Shown here piece after piece: positions 15,270 to 22,223 of a DNA stretch of 22,223 nt. The stretch covers positions 1 to 22,223 of the forward strand of contig JAISLV010000133.1 in the NCBI GenBank assembly GCA_031277075.1, read 5' to 3'. The notes beneath the pieces are model-generated. The model had not been told where the DNA came from. It searched no databases and saw only the letters and a program-made list of their open reading frames with translations. The position numbers were made by a program, and so were the translations under genes. The first letter of the stretch is position 1. Every line of letters begins with the position of its first letter. This DNA is from Endomicrobium sp. GTDB lineage: Bacteria; Elusimicrobiota; Endomicrobiia; Endomicrobiales; Endomicrobiaceae.

Positions 15270-16532
15270 TTAAAACTTATAGCTTACGTCAAACTGCGCG
15301 AGGCTTTTATTATTTTCGGCTCCGTTAATTACGTCGTAATTTAAATAGCTTATAGCAAGCGACGCCTTTTTAGTTAAACCGAGATTAAAGCCTATTTCAT
15401 AACCTCTAGCGTTTCCCGCTCCGCCGTAAGCGTCTGAAAATCCAAGATATGCGGGTATTGCGCGCGCCATAAGATACCTTGCCGCATAGCCTATATTCCA
15501 ATCGCCTAATTTTTCTATTTTATCGTCGCCGAAAGTAAATCCGAACAATCCGCCTTCATTGTTGTCTTTATAAACTTCATCGTCAATATTTTTTACGTAT
15601 TCGCTAAATACCTTAATAGTGTATTTGCCGACAACTTCTTTTGCTTTAAATTCAATACCGGGGTTGATAAGGCTGAAGTTTGTAGAAGAAGTGTATCCGC
15701 CAAGAAAATTAGCGTTGCCCGGAGTTGAAAATAGGTTTCTGCCCTTTGTGACAAATTGCTGATAGCCTAAAGCGGCTTTCAAACTTATTTTGCCTTTTGA
15801 AAAAGTTATGCCGGGCTGGAATATATAGGTTTCAGGCTGACCTGCGCCCTGCCTTATGTCTCCGTTTAGAAAAATCCAACCCGCATTGCCAAATATTGCA
15901 AGACCTCCGCCCAAATCGCGGTTAAAGTTTACAGTCACGCCTTCAGGGTTAATGTCAGTGTCCCAGATAAGCTGTTTTATGTTCCATGTAACCATAGCGG
16001 CTTTTAATTTACCTGCGTTTACTTTAAACATACCCGCTATATCGTATTGCAAATAAGCGTAATCTACAAAAATAGGAGCTTTGCCAAATCCTTGAAACGT
16101 ATAGTTTGTAGACGTGGGTTCTGAGTCTGCTCCGCCGCTTGTCTTTCCCGTAGCAAGCCCAAAAGCCGCGCTTAAATTTTCAACGGGTCTTGCTTCAAAA
16201 CCAAAACGCAGCCTAAGTCTTTCTCTGTCTCTGGTATTATCCGAAGAATTCCAATCCGACTGAAACCTCAAACGTATATCCGCGTTGAATTTAACGTTTT
16301 GTATCCAAGCGGGAATTAACGAATTTGCTCCGCTTGCCGTAAGCTGCCTTGTTTCTTCCGCCGTTTCAGTAATAATTTGCTGCGCTTCTCCGTAAGATAT
16401 TACCCCTTTTTCCGCAAGCTTTTGCGCAAGTTTATCCACTTCTCCTGCAAAAACGCTCCCGCTAAAAAACACTACAGCCGCTAAAACTGCGGCGGCTCTT
16501 TGCAGCTTTTTCTCAAGTCTTGTTTCCTTCAT
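15270..16532 (-). CDS. Putative outer-membrane porin upstream of pstSCAB
   Basis: A 420-residue protein with a signal peptide (hydrophobic AAAVLAAVVFFSGSVFAGE) and a short helical segment after it (DKLAQKLAEKGVISYGEAQQIITETAEE, about residues 33-60), a pattern common to periplasm-spanning or trimer-forming porins of the putative-porin group. The remainder alternates polar and aromatic residues in strand-like repeats and ends in SYKF, the C-terminal phenylalanine expected by the outer-membrane assembly machinery. AAGGAG lies eight bases before the ATG. Being first in the pst operon, it is probably a phosphate-starvation-induced channel for phosphate or organic phosphates; specificity is inferred from context only. 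Confidence 0.85.
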   Translation of the reverse strand: MKETRLEKKLQRAAAVLAAVVFFSGSVFAGEVDKLAQKLAEKGVISYGEAQQIITETAEETRQLTASGANSLIPAWIQNVKFNADIRLRFQSDWNSSDNTRDRERLRLRFGFEARPVENLSAAFGLATGKTSGGADSEPTSTNYTFQGFGKAPIFVDYAYLQYDIAGMFKVNAGKLKAAMVTWNIKQLIWDTDINPEGVTVNFNRDLGGGLAIFGNAGWIFLNGDIRQGAGQPETYIFQPGITFSKGKISLKAALGYQQFVTKGRNLFSTPGNANFLGGYTSSTNFSLINPGIEFKAKEVVGKYTIKVFSEYVKNIDDEVYKDNNEGGLFGFTFGDDKIEKLGDWNIGYAARYLMARAIPAYLGFSDAYGGAGNARGYEIGFNLGLTKKASLAISYLNYDVINGAENNKSLAQFDVSYKF

Positions 16533-16545
16533 CCTGTTTTCTCCT

Positions 16546-16558
16546 TTTCCTTTGACGC
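16546..16558 (-). promoter_or_regulatory. Leader hairpin GACGC-GAA-GCGTC before the porin
   Basis: The 13-base palindrome GACGCGAAGCGTC lies shortly before the ribosome-binding site of the porin gene. A near-identical GACGC-AAA-GCGTC occurs in the rpsP leader. It may be a messenger-stabilising hairpin. Confidence 0.45.
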
Positions 16559-16590
16559 TTCGCGTCGGGATTTATCTTCATTTTGTCTTT

Positions 16591-16754
16591 GGGCGTCTCT
16601 AAAAACCTATAATGCTCGTAATTGCCGTGAATTTTGCGGCTGTTCAAAGAAGAAAATGAAGGGCGTCCTAAGAGCAAGGACGGACAACTTTTCTGATGAA
16701 GAAATGCCGCAAAAGGCGCGGCAAGTACGGGCGTTAGGGTTTTTAGAGACACCC
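16591..16754 (-). mobile_element. MITE-like element, copy E (164 bp, reverse orientation)
   Basis: GGGCGTCTCTAAAAACC and GGTTTTTAGAGACACCC (16738-16754) are inverted repeats with one mismatch. TTT flanks both sides (16588-16590 and, after one extra A, 16756-16758). It is the shortest copy: the GAGACATTGTCTC block found in the others is missing. It lies in the loop of a TCATTTTG/CAAAATGA hairpin (16578-16585 and 16765-16772) between the Pho-box-like sequence and the porin gene. Confidence 0.85.
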
Positions 16755-16805
16755 ATTTGTGCAGCAAAATGATACAAAACGCAAATTAAGGAAGAATAAA
16801 GAAAT

Positions 16806-16822
16806 TGTTAGTTTTTTGTTAA
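16806..16822 (-). promoter_or_regulatory. Pho-box-like direct repeat upstream of the porin-pst operon
   Basis: On the minus strand TTAACA-AAAAA-CTAACA is a direct repeat with 11-base phasing, close to the PhoP/PhoB-type box TTAACA-N5-TTAACA described in Bacillus. A weak -10 candidate (TTAATT) lies 16 bases downstream. It is immediately downstream of the terminator of the preceding operon and is the only such motif I noticed near the pst genes. Confidence 0.5.
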
Positions 16823-16823
16823 G

Positions 16824-16860
16824 AAAAAAAAGAACCCGTAAATTTTTACGAGTTCTTTTT
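16824..16860 (-). terminator. Intrinsic terminator of the metY-CMD-SDR operon
   Basis: The arms AGAACCCGTAAA (16831-16842) and TTTACGAGTTCT (16845-16856) form a 12-bp stem. The one mismatched position is a G-U pair in minus-strand RNA but a C-A clash in plus-strand RNA, and seven T's follow on the minus strand. It lies about 30 bases after the SDR stop codon. Confidence 0.85.
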
Positions 16861-16891
16861 GATAAGTTATTTTGGTATGAAATATTAGATT

Positions 16892-17695
16892 TTATTTTGT
16901 AAGAAGTCCCGCGTCTAAAATAAATTGACTGCCTGTGATATGGCGCGCTTTGTCGGAAGCTAAAAACAAAAGCGCGTTTGCCACGTCTTGAGGTTCTATC
17001 CAAGGAACGCTCTGTAAATTGCCTGCGGAAGCCTCCGCGACTTCTTCTCTAGTTTTTCCTTCAAGTTCGGCAAGTCCGTCGTTAAACGGAGTGTTCACCC
17101 CTGTGGGATGAAGGCTTATAACGCGGATATTATATTTTACAAGCTCAATAGCCCAGCTTTTTGTAAGCCCTGTCAAAGCCCATTTAGAAGCGCAATAATG
17201 CGAAAGGCGGTTAAAGCCCCGCAAGCCTCCTACCGAAGAATTGTTAATTATAACTCCGCTGTTTTGCTTTATCATTTGAGCGATGACATATTTTCCCACA
17301 AGCCATGCGCCTTTGAGGTTTATATCTAAAACCGCGTCCCATTGCTCTTCGGTAAGTTCGTGCGAAAGCCCATATGCCGCAACTCCCGCATTGTTAAACA
17401 AAATGTCTATTGAACCAAAAGCCTTTATCGCGCCGTCTACGGCGTTTTCAACGTCTTTTGCGTTTCTAACGTCTCCTGTGAAAGCCGCAAACTTGCCGCC
17501 CGCCGCCTTTACTTCAAGCGCAAGCGTTTCTAAATCTTTTCCGTTTGCGCGATTGTAGGCAGGATAAGAAATTTTCTCGCCCAAATCAAAACCCGCTACG
17601 TTTGCGCCTTCTTTTGCAAAAGCCAAAGCCGCCGCTTTCCCCTGACCTTTTGCCGCGCCTGTTATAAAAATCGTTTTATTTTTAAATTCCGGCAT
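16892..17695 (-). CDS. Short-chain dehydrogenase/reductase (classical, NAD-type)
   Basis: A 267-residue Rossmann-fold oxidoreductase. The dinucleotide motif TGAAKGQG (12-19), an Asp at 37 after strand 2 (favouring NAD), NNAG (101-104), Ser153/154, and the catalytic Y167xxxK171 are all present. The TGAAKGQG motif, the IRVISLHPTGVNTPF segment and the C-terminal ITGSQFILDAG most resemble the mycofactocin-associated SDR group, but no mycofactocin genes are seen here. The second ATG (17695) is preferred to the longer frames because GAGAGG lies six bases before it; the first ATG would be only touching it. It starts 11 bases after the CMD protein's stop. Its substrate is unknown. Confidence 0.9.
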   Translation of the reverse strand: MPEFKNKTIFITGAAKGQGKAAALAFAKEGANVAGFDLGEKISYPAYNRANGKDLETLALEVKAAGGKFAAFTGDVRNAKDVENAVDGAIKAFGSIDILFNNAGVAAYGLSHELTEEQWDAVLDINLKGAWLVGKYVIAQMIKQNSGVIINNSSVGGLRGFNRLSHYCASKWALTGLTKSWAIELVKYNIRVISLHPTGVNTPFNDGLAELEGKTREEVAEASAGNLQSVPWIEPQDVANALLFLASDKARHITGSQFILDAGLLTK

Positions 17696-17705
17696 TGGCA
17701 TCCTC

Positions 17706-18239
17706 TCATTTTCTCTGCAAATACGGCGACAAATGGTCGTCAACTTCAATTTGCAGCGCTTTATTGATTAAATTAGTCGCTATCATCTGCGACGCAAACG
17801 CGGTTAAAACTACTATTTGTTCGTCTGTAAAAACGCTTTTTAGCTCGTCAAACAAACTTTTTGAAATATTGTTCGCGTCTTTTACCAAAGCGCGCCCGTA
17901 TTTTTCAAGCAGAAGTTCTCTGTCTGAAAATTTTAAATTATTTAAATCGTATCCCAAATCTGACAATTCTTTGCGGAAAAAAAGCGAACATAAAAGACAG
18001 TCGTTTTCGCTTGATATTGAATGACAAAAAACGGCAAACTCTTTTTCTGTAATAAATTTTAACGCTTCGCCGCGCAAAGGATACCACTCCATAAGCGCTT
18101 TATAAGACGCCAAATTATTTAAAAGAGTTTTTTTCATATTTGTAACGTATCCGCCGTTTTTTGCCGCTTGTCTATCGTAGGCGGCTTTAATATCTGCGGA
18201 TGCGTTTTCGTAATCTACATATTTGATTATTTTTGACAT
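17706..18239 (-). CDS. Carboxymuconolactone decarboxylase/AhpD-like protein
   Basis: A 177-residue, mostly helical protein of the CMD/AhpD superfamily. The segment FAVFCHSISSENDCLLCSLFFRKEL carries the CxxC pair (about residues 80-83) after an acidic residue, as in AhpD-type peroxidases, but the His that normally follows four residues after the second Cys is Phe, so a classic AhpD proton relay is missing. Thiol-disulfide chemistry is possible. It is 21 bases after metY and 11 bases before the SDR start, so the three are almost certainly co-transcribed. The real substrate cannot be inferred. Confidence 0.78.
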   Translation of the reverse strand: MSKIIKYVDYENASADIKAAYDRQAAKNGGYVTNMKKTLLNNLASYKALMEWYPLRGEALKFITEKEFAVFCHSISSENDCLLCSLFFRKELSDLGYDLNNLKFSDRELLLEKYGRALVKDANNISKSLFDELKSVFTDEQIVVLTAFASQMIATNLINKALQIEVDDHLSPYLQRK

Positions 18240-18260
18240 TTTATATCCTTATCCGCAAAT

Positions 18261-19571
18261 TTATATTTTTTCTAAAGATTTATCTATGGCGGAAATCAAA
18301 TCTTCAACGTCTTCAAGCCCTGCCGACAAACGCACTAAATCTTCGGTGACGCCCGCCGCAAGCAAAGCCTCGCCTTTAAGCTGCGAATGCGTTGTAGAGG
18401 CGGGATGTATCACAAGGCTTCTTGCGTCTAAAATATTTGCAAGGTTAGACCACAGCTCTAAATTGTCTATAAATTTTACGCCGCTTTCAAACCCGCCTTT
18501 AAGACCGAAACTAAAAACCGCGCCGGGACCTGTTTTTGGGAAATATTTTTGCGAAAGCGCATAGAACGGACTTTCTGGAAGCCCCGAATATTTAACCCAC
18601 GAAACTTTAGGATGTTTTGACAAATGCAATGCGATAATTTTTGCGTTTTCCGACTGTTTTAAAGCGCGCAGATTTAAAGTTTCCAAACCTTTCAAAAATT
18701 CATGTCCGCCAAAAGGCGAAAGCGTCGCGCCTATGCCGCGCAAAACGTCGCCTCTTAACTTATTAATCAATACCGCGCTTTTTCCTTCCTTATAAAAGGG
18801 TTTTCCGTAGACTTCCCAAAAGTTTGTTCCGTCGGCTGCGGGGTCTGCGGCGTTAATATAATTTGTAAAAACCGGGTTTGCGCCCCAATTAAAATCGCCT
18901 TTTTCAATAATCATTCCTCCGATATGCGTGCCATGCCCGCCGATGAGTTTTGTCAAAGAATAAGTCAAAATATCGGCTCCGTAATCAAAAGGATTTAACA
19001 GAGGCGGAGGAGTAACGGTATTGTCTATAACCAAAGGAATATCGTATTCGTGGGCGACTTTTGCAATTTTTTCTATATCTGCAATATAGCCGCTAGGGTT
19101 GCCGACGCTTTCGGCGTATACCATTACGGTATTTTTATCAATTGCTAAACGCAAAGCGTTTTCGTCGTTTACATCTGCAAAAACGGTATCAATCCCTATT
19201 CTCTTTAGATTATGTCTAAGAAAGCTAGCCGTACTTCCATAGAGATGCGGACTTGAAACTATTTTTTTGCCGGAATCCGCCAACCCCAAAAATAAAAGCG
19301 CGTTAGAAGCGCAGCCGCTTGCCACAGCCATAGCCGCGCTTGCGCCGTGATATGCCGCAAGCCTTTCTTCTAAAACCGTAGTAGTCGGATTGTGTATCCT
19401 TGAATAAATAAAACCTTCGGTCTTACCGCTAAAAAGGTCTGCTCCATGCTGCGCGCTGTCAAAAACAAAACTTGTAGTAGCGTAAATAGGCACAGCTCTA
19501 GATTTAAGATTTTTAGAGTAATCATACCCTGCGTGCAAAGCCAAAGTGCTTTGCTTATACTTATTTGCCAT
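18261..19571 (-). CDS. metY: O-acetylhomoserine aminocarboxypropyltransferase (sulfhydrylase)
   Basis: A 436-residue PLP enzyme of the Cys/Met metabolism family. It makes homocysteine from O-acetylhomoserine and sulfide, or uses other thiols. Motifs include TLALHAGYD, YSRIHNPT (56-63, cofactor phosphate contact from the neighbouring subunit), SGCASNALLF, and the PLP lysine K208 in SLTKLIGGHGTHIGG. The insertion around NPVFTNYINAADPAADGTNFWEVYG and overall length fit the long OAH-sulfhydrylase branch rather than cystathionine gamma-synthase. The ATG at 19571 has GGGAG 6-7 bases upstream; a longer open frame reaching 19694 has no such signal and crosses the promoter. It heads the three-gene operon. 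Confidence 0.92.
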   Translation of the reverse strand: MANKYKQSTLALHAGYDYSKNLKSRAVPIYATTSFVFDSAQHGADLFSGKTEGFIYSRIHNPTTTVLEERLAAYHGASAAMAVASGCASNALLFLGLADSGKKIVSSPHLYGSTASFLRHNLKRIGIDTVFADVNDENALRLAIDKNTVMVYAESVGNPSGYIADIEKIAKVAHEYDIPLVIDNTVTPPPLLNPFDYGADILTYSLTKLIGGHGTHIGGMIIEKGDFNWGANPVFTNYINAADPAADGTNFWEVYGKPFYKEGKSAVLINKLRGDVLRGIGATLSPFGGHEFLKGLETLNLRALKQSENAKIIALHLSKHPKVSWVKYSGLPESPFYALSQKYFPKTGPGAVFSFGLKGGFESGVKFIDNLELWSNLANILDARSLVIHPASTTHSQLKGEALLAAGVTEDLVRLSAGLEDVEDLISAIDKSLEKI

Positions 19572-19618
19572 AAAAACTCCCTTTCCTAAGTTTATTTCAT
19601 ACAAAATATATATGCGCA

Positions 19619-19648
19619 ATGATATAAATTTCCATATTGTTTTGTCAA
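19619..19648 (-). promoter_or_regulatory. Candidate promoter of the metY operon
   Basis: On the minus strand TTGACA (19648-19643) and TATCAT (19624-19619) are 18 bases apart; TATATC two bases closer is an alternative -10. The leader would be about 40 bases, too short for a SAM riboswitch. Confidence 0.6.
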
Positions 19649-19752
19649 TTTTTCTTAATCCCCTTTTCGGCGTCTTTTTTAAATGATTCGGCAAGGGGGA
19701 GGAATTTACATAAAAATATATGCGGTTATTAATTCGCCTTTTTATTCATAAA

Positions 19753-19833
19753 CGGCAAAGACTAACGTCAAATACCCCGTCGGCATAGACAATGTCTGTG
19801 CCGACGCCCCTTTTGCAAAAGGGGAATTTAACG
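19753..19833. repeat. Palindromic repeat II, intact copy
   Basis: GGCAAAGACTAACGTCAAA leads into ACCCCGTC, then a GTCGGCA...TGCCGAC hairpin (19779-19805) whose interior AGACAATGTCT also pairs, then the perfect 18-base palindrome CCCCTTTTGCAAAAGGGG (19807-19824) and AATTTAACG. Most of the 402-base metY-glutamine amidotransferase gap is this repeat plus the two divergent promoters. Confidence 0.75.
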
Positions 19834-19900
19834 ACCACAAAAACTTTGCTGTTGGCGGGTTCGGCGAGGGGTGGGGGATTGGTTAAAATATAAAACATAC

Positions 19901-19929
19901 TTGTTATATATGCTTTACTTGAAGATAAT
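19901..19929 (+). promoter_or_regulatory. Candidate promoter of the glutamine amidotransferase-ligase pair
   Basis: TTGTTA (19901-19906) and GATAAT (19924-19929) are 17 bases apart, placing the start of transcription about 38 bases before the ATG. Confidence 0.55.
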
Positions 19930-19973
19930 TTTTTTATAGAATTAGGCGAACTTTGTAGTTTTAAGGGGAAAGT

Positions 19974-20786
19974 ATGTGTTTAATGTTTGTCGTAACGGCA
20001 GAAAAGCCTATTAATATAAGCGAAAATCTCAAAGCGTTTTTCCATAAAAGTTTGCTGCATAAGCACGGGTGGGGTTATGCGGATTTCAGCGATGAAAAAA
20101 TATTTATAAAACGAGAAAATACGCCCGCTTATAAAAGCGCGCTCGCGCAGGCGATGGCTGCCGCTCCTTTTGAAGTTAAAAACGCTTTTTTTCATCTTCG
20201 CTACGCTACGATAGGCGCGGTTGAACAGGAAAACGTTCACCCTTTTTCTACGGCTGACAATTCCGGGCGCGTTTGGTCTATTATTCACAATGGGACTATT
20301 TTTCGTTCCGTTGAGCTTGACCTCTTTTTTCACAAACAAACAGGTTCGACTGATACCGAACGCCTCTTGCTTCATATTGTTGAACGCGTCAACCTATTTA
20401 TAACGCAGCGCGGGCGCGAACTGAGCGACAAAGAGCGTTTTGACGTCATTGAAAAAATCATTACGTCTCTTGCCAGCAGCGGGAATAAGTTAAACGTCGC
20501 TATTTACGACGGGGACTTCTTTTATATACACGCCAACTCCCGTTCTGGAAGCGGCGTTCTCGGCGCGGACAGCCGCAAAGATTTTTTGTACGAACTAGAC
20601 GATAACGGAGCAAAGCTCTTTGCGACGTCGCCTCTTGATTTGCGCTTGTGGAAGCCTGTTGAATTAAACGTTTTATCCGCCTATAAAAACGGCAGGCGCG
20701 TCAAAAAAAGCGCGCCTCATCAATATGAATATTTTGAAAACTATGCCGACGTAAGGCATTTATATCAAGGGTTTTCGCAATTATGA
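19974..20786 (+). CDS. Class II glutamine amidotransferase-like protein (EgtC/YafJ type)
   Basis: A 270-residue Ntn hydrolase domain. Cys2, exposed as the nucleophile after Met removal, HGWGYADF, FHLRYATIGA, IIHNGTI and GSTDTERLL are the glutaminase signature motifs in their usual order, so it should hydrolyse a gamma-glutamyl amide bond. There is no synthetase domain attached. AAGGGG sits five bases before the ATG. Its stop overlaps the start of the ligase-like gene in an ATGA arrangement, so the two act together. EgtC, which removes a gamma-glutamyl group in ergothioneine synthesis, and YafJ-like proteins are the closest named relatives by pattern; the true substrate is not visible. Confidence 0.85.
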   Translation: MCLMFVVTAEKPINISENLKAFFHKSLLHKHGWGYADFSDEKIFIKRENTPAYKSALAQAMAAAPFEVKNAFFHLRYATIGAVEQENVHPFSTADNSGRVWSIIHNGTIFRSVELDLFFHKQTGSTDTERLLLHIVERVNLFITQRGRELSDKERFDVIEKIITSLASSGNKLNVAIYDGDFFYIHANSRSGSGVLGADSRKDFLYELDDNGAKLFATSPLDLRLWKPVELNVLSAYKNGRRVKKSAPHQYEYFENYADVRHLYQGFSQL

Positions 20787-22189
20787 ACATTTCCCGCCAA
20801 GACGTTTTGGATATGCTTTACAAAAAATACATTTTGCCGACAAAAGATAAAAGAGATCTCTGTATAGGCGTTGAGATAGAGCTTCCCATAGTAAATCTTT
20901 CTAGAAAACCCGTTGATTTTGCCGTCGTTCACGATTTAACGCGCAGCTTCAAAACGGCTTTCGGTTTTTATGTGGCGGTAATAGACGAAGAAAAAAATCC
21001 TTGTTCGCTGCTGCATTTTGGAAACGACGATATTCTCTCTTACGACTGTTCCTATAATAACCTTGAACTGTCTTTTGGGAAAGAAAAAAACCTTTTTGCC
21101 ATCCAAGAACGCTTTTTAAAATATTACGCTTTTATACAGGATTTTCTTGCGCCGCACAATTATACGCTTACAGGCATGGGCATAAATCCGTTTCGCGCCT
21201 ACAACAGCTGCGCGCCTATCCCAAACCAAAGATACCGCATGCTTTACCATCATCTATCATCTGCGCCGCAATACCGCGACAGAATTCCAATGTTTTTTCA
21301 TCCTTGGCCGTCATATGGAATGTTTTCAAGCGCGTCGCAGGCGCAGTTTGACGTATTTTACGACGATTTAATTCCCGTTATATGCGCTTTTTCATTGCTT
21401 GAACCGCTGAAAGCCGCGCTGTTTTCAAACTCCGTTATGACGGGCGAACGCGAAGACCTTTTGTGCTGCCGCGATATGCTGTGGGAAAACAGCATGCAGG
21501 GAATAAACCCCCACAATATAGGAATGTTTGACAAAATCCCCGAAAGCGTAGACGAGCTTCTTGAATATATAGCTTCAACAAGCATTTATTGCGCGCAACA
21601 GGGGGAAAAATATTTTAATTTTGAACCTATAAACATTGCGGAATATTTTGCGCGCGCTCAAGTGAGCGGGGAATATTACGACAGCGAAAGCGGGACGTAT
21701 AAACAGGCTGTCTTTTCGCCAAAACCCGGCGATTTAAAATATCTGCGAAGTTTTAAATTTCAAGATTTAACGTTTAGAGGAACAATAGAGTTTAGAAGCG
21801 TTTGCTGCCAGCCCGTCTGCGACTCTTTTTGCGTCAGCGCGTTTCATCTTGGGCTTATAGGGCGGAAACAGGTTGAAAAAATTAACGAACTGTTAAAAAG
21901 CGACCGCGTTATTTACGGGCATGGCTATACTGCAAGCGAACTGCGGCGCATAATGAATATGCGCAAAATGTCGAATTTCGCAGACCCGCAAAAACTGCAA
22001 AAACTTCTGCTTCAAATTTTATCTATAGCTCAAGACGGACTTAAAGAAAGAGGGCTTGGCGAAGAGATTTTTCTACAGCCTCTGTTTAAACGCGCGCAAA
22101 AATTCACAAACCCTGCAAGAGATTTGCTTGAAAGAATGGAAAACGGCGACGCCATAGAAAATATTATCAAAGATTACGCCGCGCTTTGA
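20783..22189 (+). CDS. Glutamate-cysteine ligase-like protein (GCS2/EgtA-like)
   Basis: A 468-residue protein that resembles the carboxylate-amine ligases of the GCS2 group, which join the gamma-carboxyl of glutamate to an amine such as cysteine. The N-terminal GVEIELPIVNLSRKPVDF is the metal/ATP-binding strand motif, and SYNNLELSFGKEKNL, GMGINPF, SASQAQFDV and FRGTIEFRSVCCQP match further active-site stretches of that fold. It starts within the stop of the amidotransferase gene. No glutathione synthetase or EgtB/EgtD-type gene is in the window, so it may make gamma-glutamylcysteine or another gamma-glutamyl compound that the partner glutaminase later trims. Confidence 0.82.
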   Translation: MNISRQDVLDMLYKKYILPTKDKRDLCIGVEIELPIVNLSRKPVDFAVVHDLTRSFKTAFGFYVAVIDEEKNPCSLLHFGNDDILSYDCSYNNLELSFGKEKNLFAIQERFLKYYAFIQDFLAPHNYTLTGMGINPFRAYNSCAPIPNQRYRMLYHHLSSAPQYRDRIPMFFHPWPSYGMFSSASQAQFDVFYDDLIPVICAFSLLEPLKAALFSNSVMTGEREDLLCCRDMLWENSMQGINPHNIGMFDKIPESVDELLEYIASTSIYCAQQGEKYFNFEPINIAEYFARAQVSGEYYDSESGTYKQAVFSPKPGDLKYLRSFKFQDLTFRGTIEFRSVCCQPVCDSFCVSAFHLGLIGRKQVEKINELLKSDRVIYGHGYTASELRRIMNMRKMSNFADPQKLQKLLLQILSIAQDGLKERGLGEEIFLQPLFKRAQKFTNPARDLLERMENGDAIENIIKDYAAL

Positions 22190-22223
22190 GCTTTGAAATA
22201 ATTATCGTTCGTCCGTATTGTCA

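Noticed and set aside
16513..17003. Open frames overlapping MITE copy E and the SDR terminator
   Set aside because: Their reading depends on repeat and terminator sequence and shows no protein family pattern.
19572..19650. SAM or other sulfur riboswitch upstream of metY
   Set aside because: The predicted leader is only about 40 bases and shows no kink-turn or conserved multi-stem core.
1..22223. tRNA or rRNA genes
   Set aside because: I saw no T-arm GGTTCRA pattern paired with an acceptor stem and no rRNA-like stretches; a tRNA scan would settle this.

Overview
The window comes from a diderm bacterium of moderate to low GC content. A porin-like outer-membrane protein ending in phenylalanine, many signal peptides and several ATP-to-product overlaps between genes support this. 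The secreted GH81 glucanase with a FlgD-like C-terminal domain, together with the local gene set, makes an Elusimicrobiota/Endomicrobium-type gut bacterium my best guess. That guess is low confidence because nothing here is a phylogenetic marker I could align.

Layout. 1-4.7 kb (+): a lone receiver-domain protein, an unrecognised exported membrane protein and a large secreted GH81 endo-beta-1,3-glucanase, close enough to be one operon. 4.8-8.0 kb (-): the conserved translation operon rpsP, khpA-type KH protein, rimM, trmD, rplS, rnhB, driven by a near-consensus promoter at about 7.93-7.96 kb. 8.6-10.4 kb (-): a YfcE/MJ0936-type phosphodiesterase, a YrbL-type kinase-like protein and a NifU-C (Nfu) iron-sulfur protein. 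11.0-16.5 kb (-): an outer-membrane porin followed by pstS-pstC-pstA-pstB-phoU, with a Pho-box-like direct repeat upstream. 16.9-19.6 kb (-): O-acetylhomoserine sulfhydrylase, a CMD/AhpD-like protein and an SDR oxidoreductase, ending in a good intrinsic terminator. 20.0-22.2 kb (+): a class II glutamine amidotransferase overlapping a glutamate-cysteine ligase-like protein.

The most striking non-coding feature is a family of short elements with perfect or near-perfect 17-bp terminal inverted repeats (GGGCGTCTCTAAAAACC...). There are five complete copies of 164-244 bp and one remnant, all between genes. They look like MITEs. Three of the five sit inside older palindromes: one splits a 20-bp stem downstream of rplS with an ATT duplication, one splits a second palindromic repeat whose uninterrupted sister lies at 19.8 kb, and one sits in a hairpin loop between the Pho box and the porin-pst operon. 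Two further palindromic repeat families are present.

Three conserved genes next to these elements look damaged while keeping open frames. RNase HII has lost the DEAGRG catalytic segment by an in-frame deletion. RimM keeps only its C-terminal PRC-barrel half. The YfcE-type phosphodiesterase has Tyr in place of its first metal-binding Asp. This fits an ongoing reductive phase, such as in a host-associated lineage, but sequencing error or lineage-wide features cannot be excluded from this window alone.
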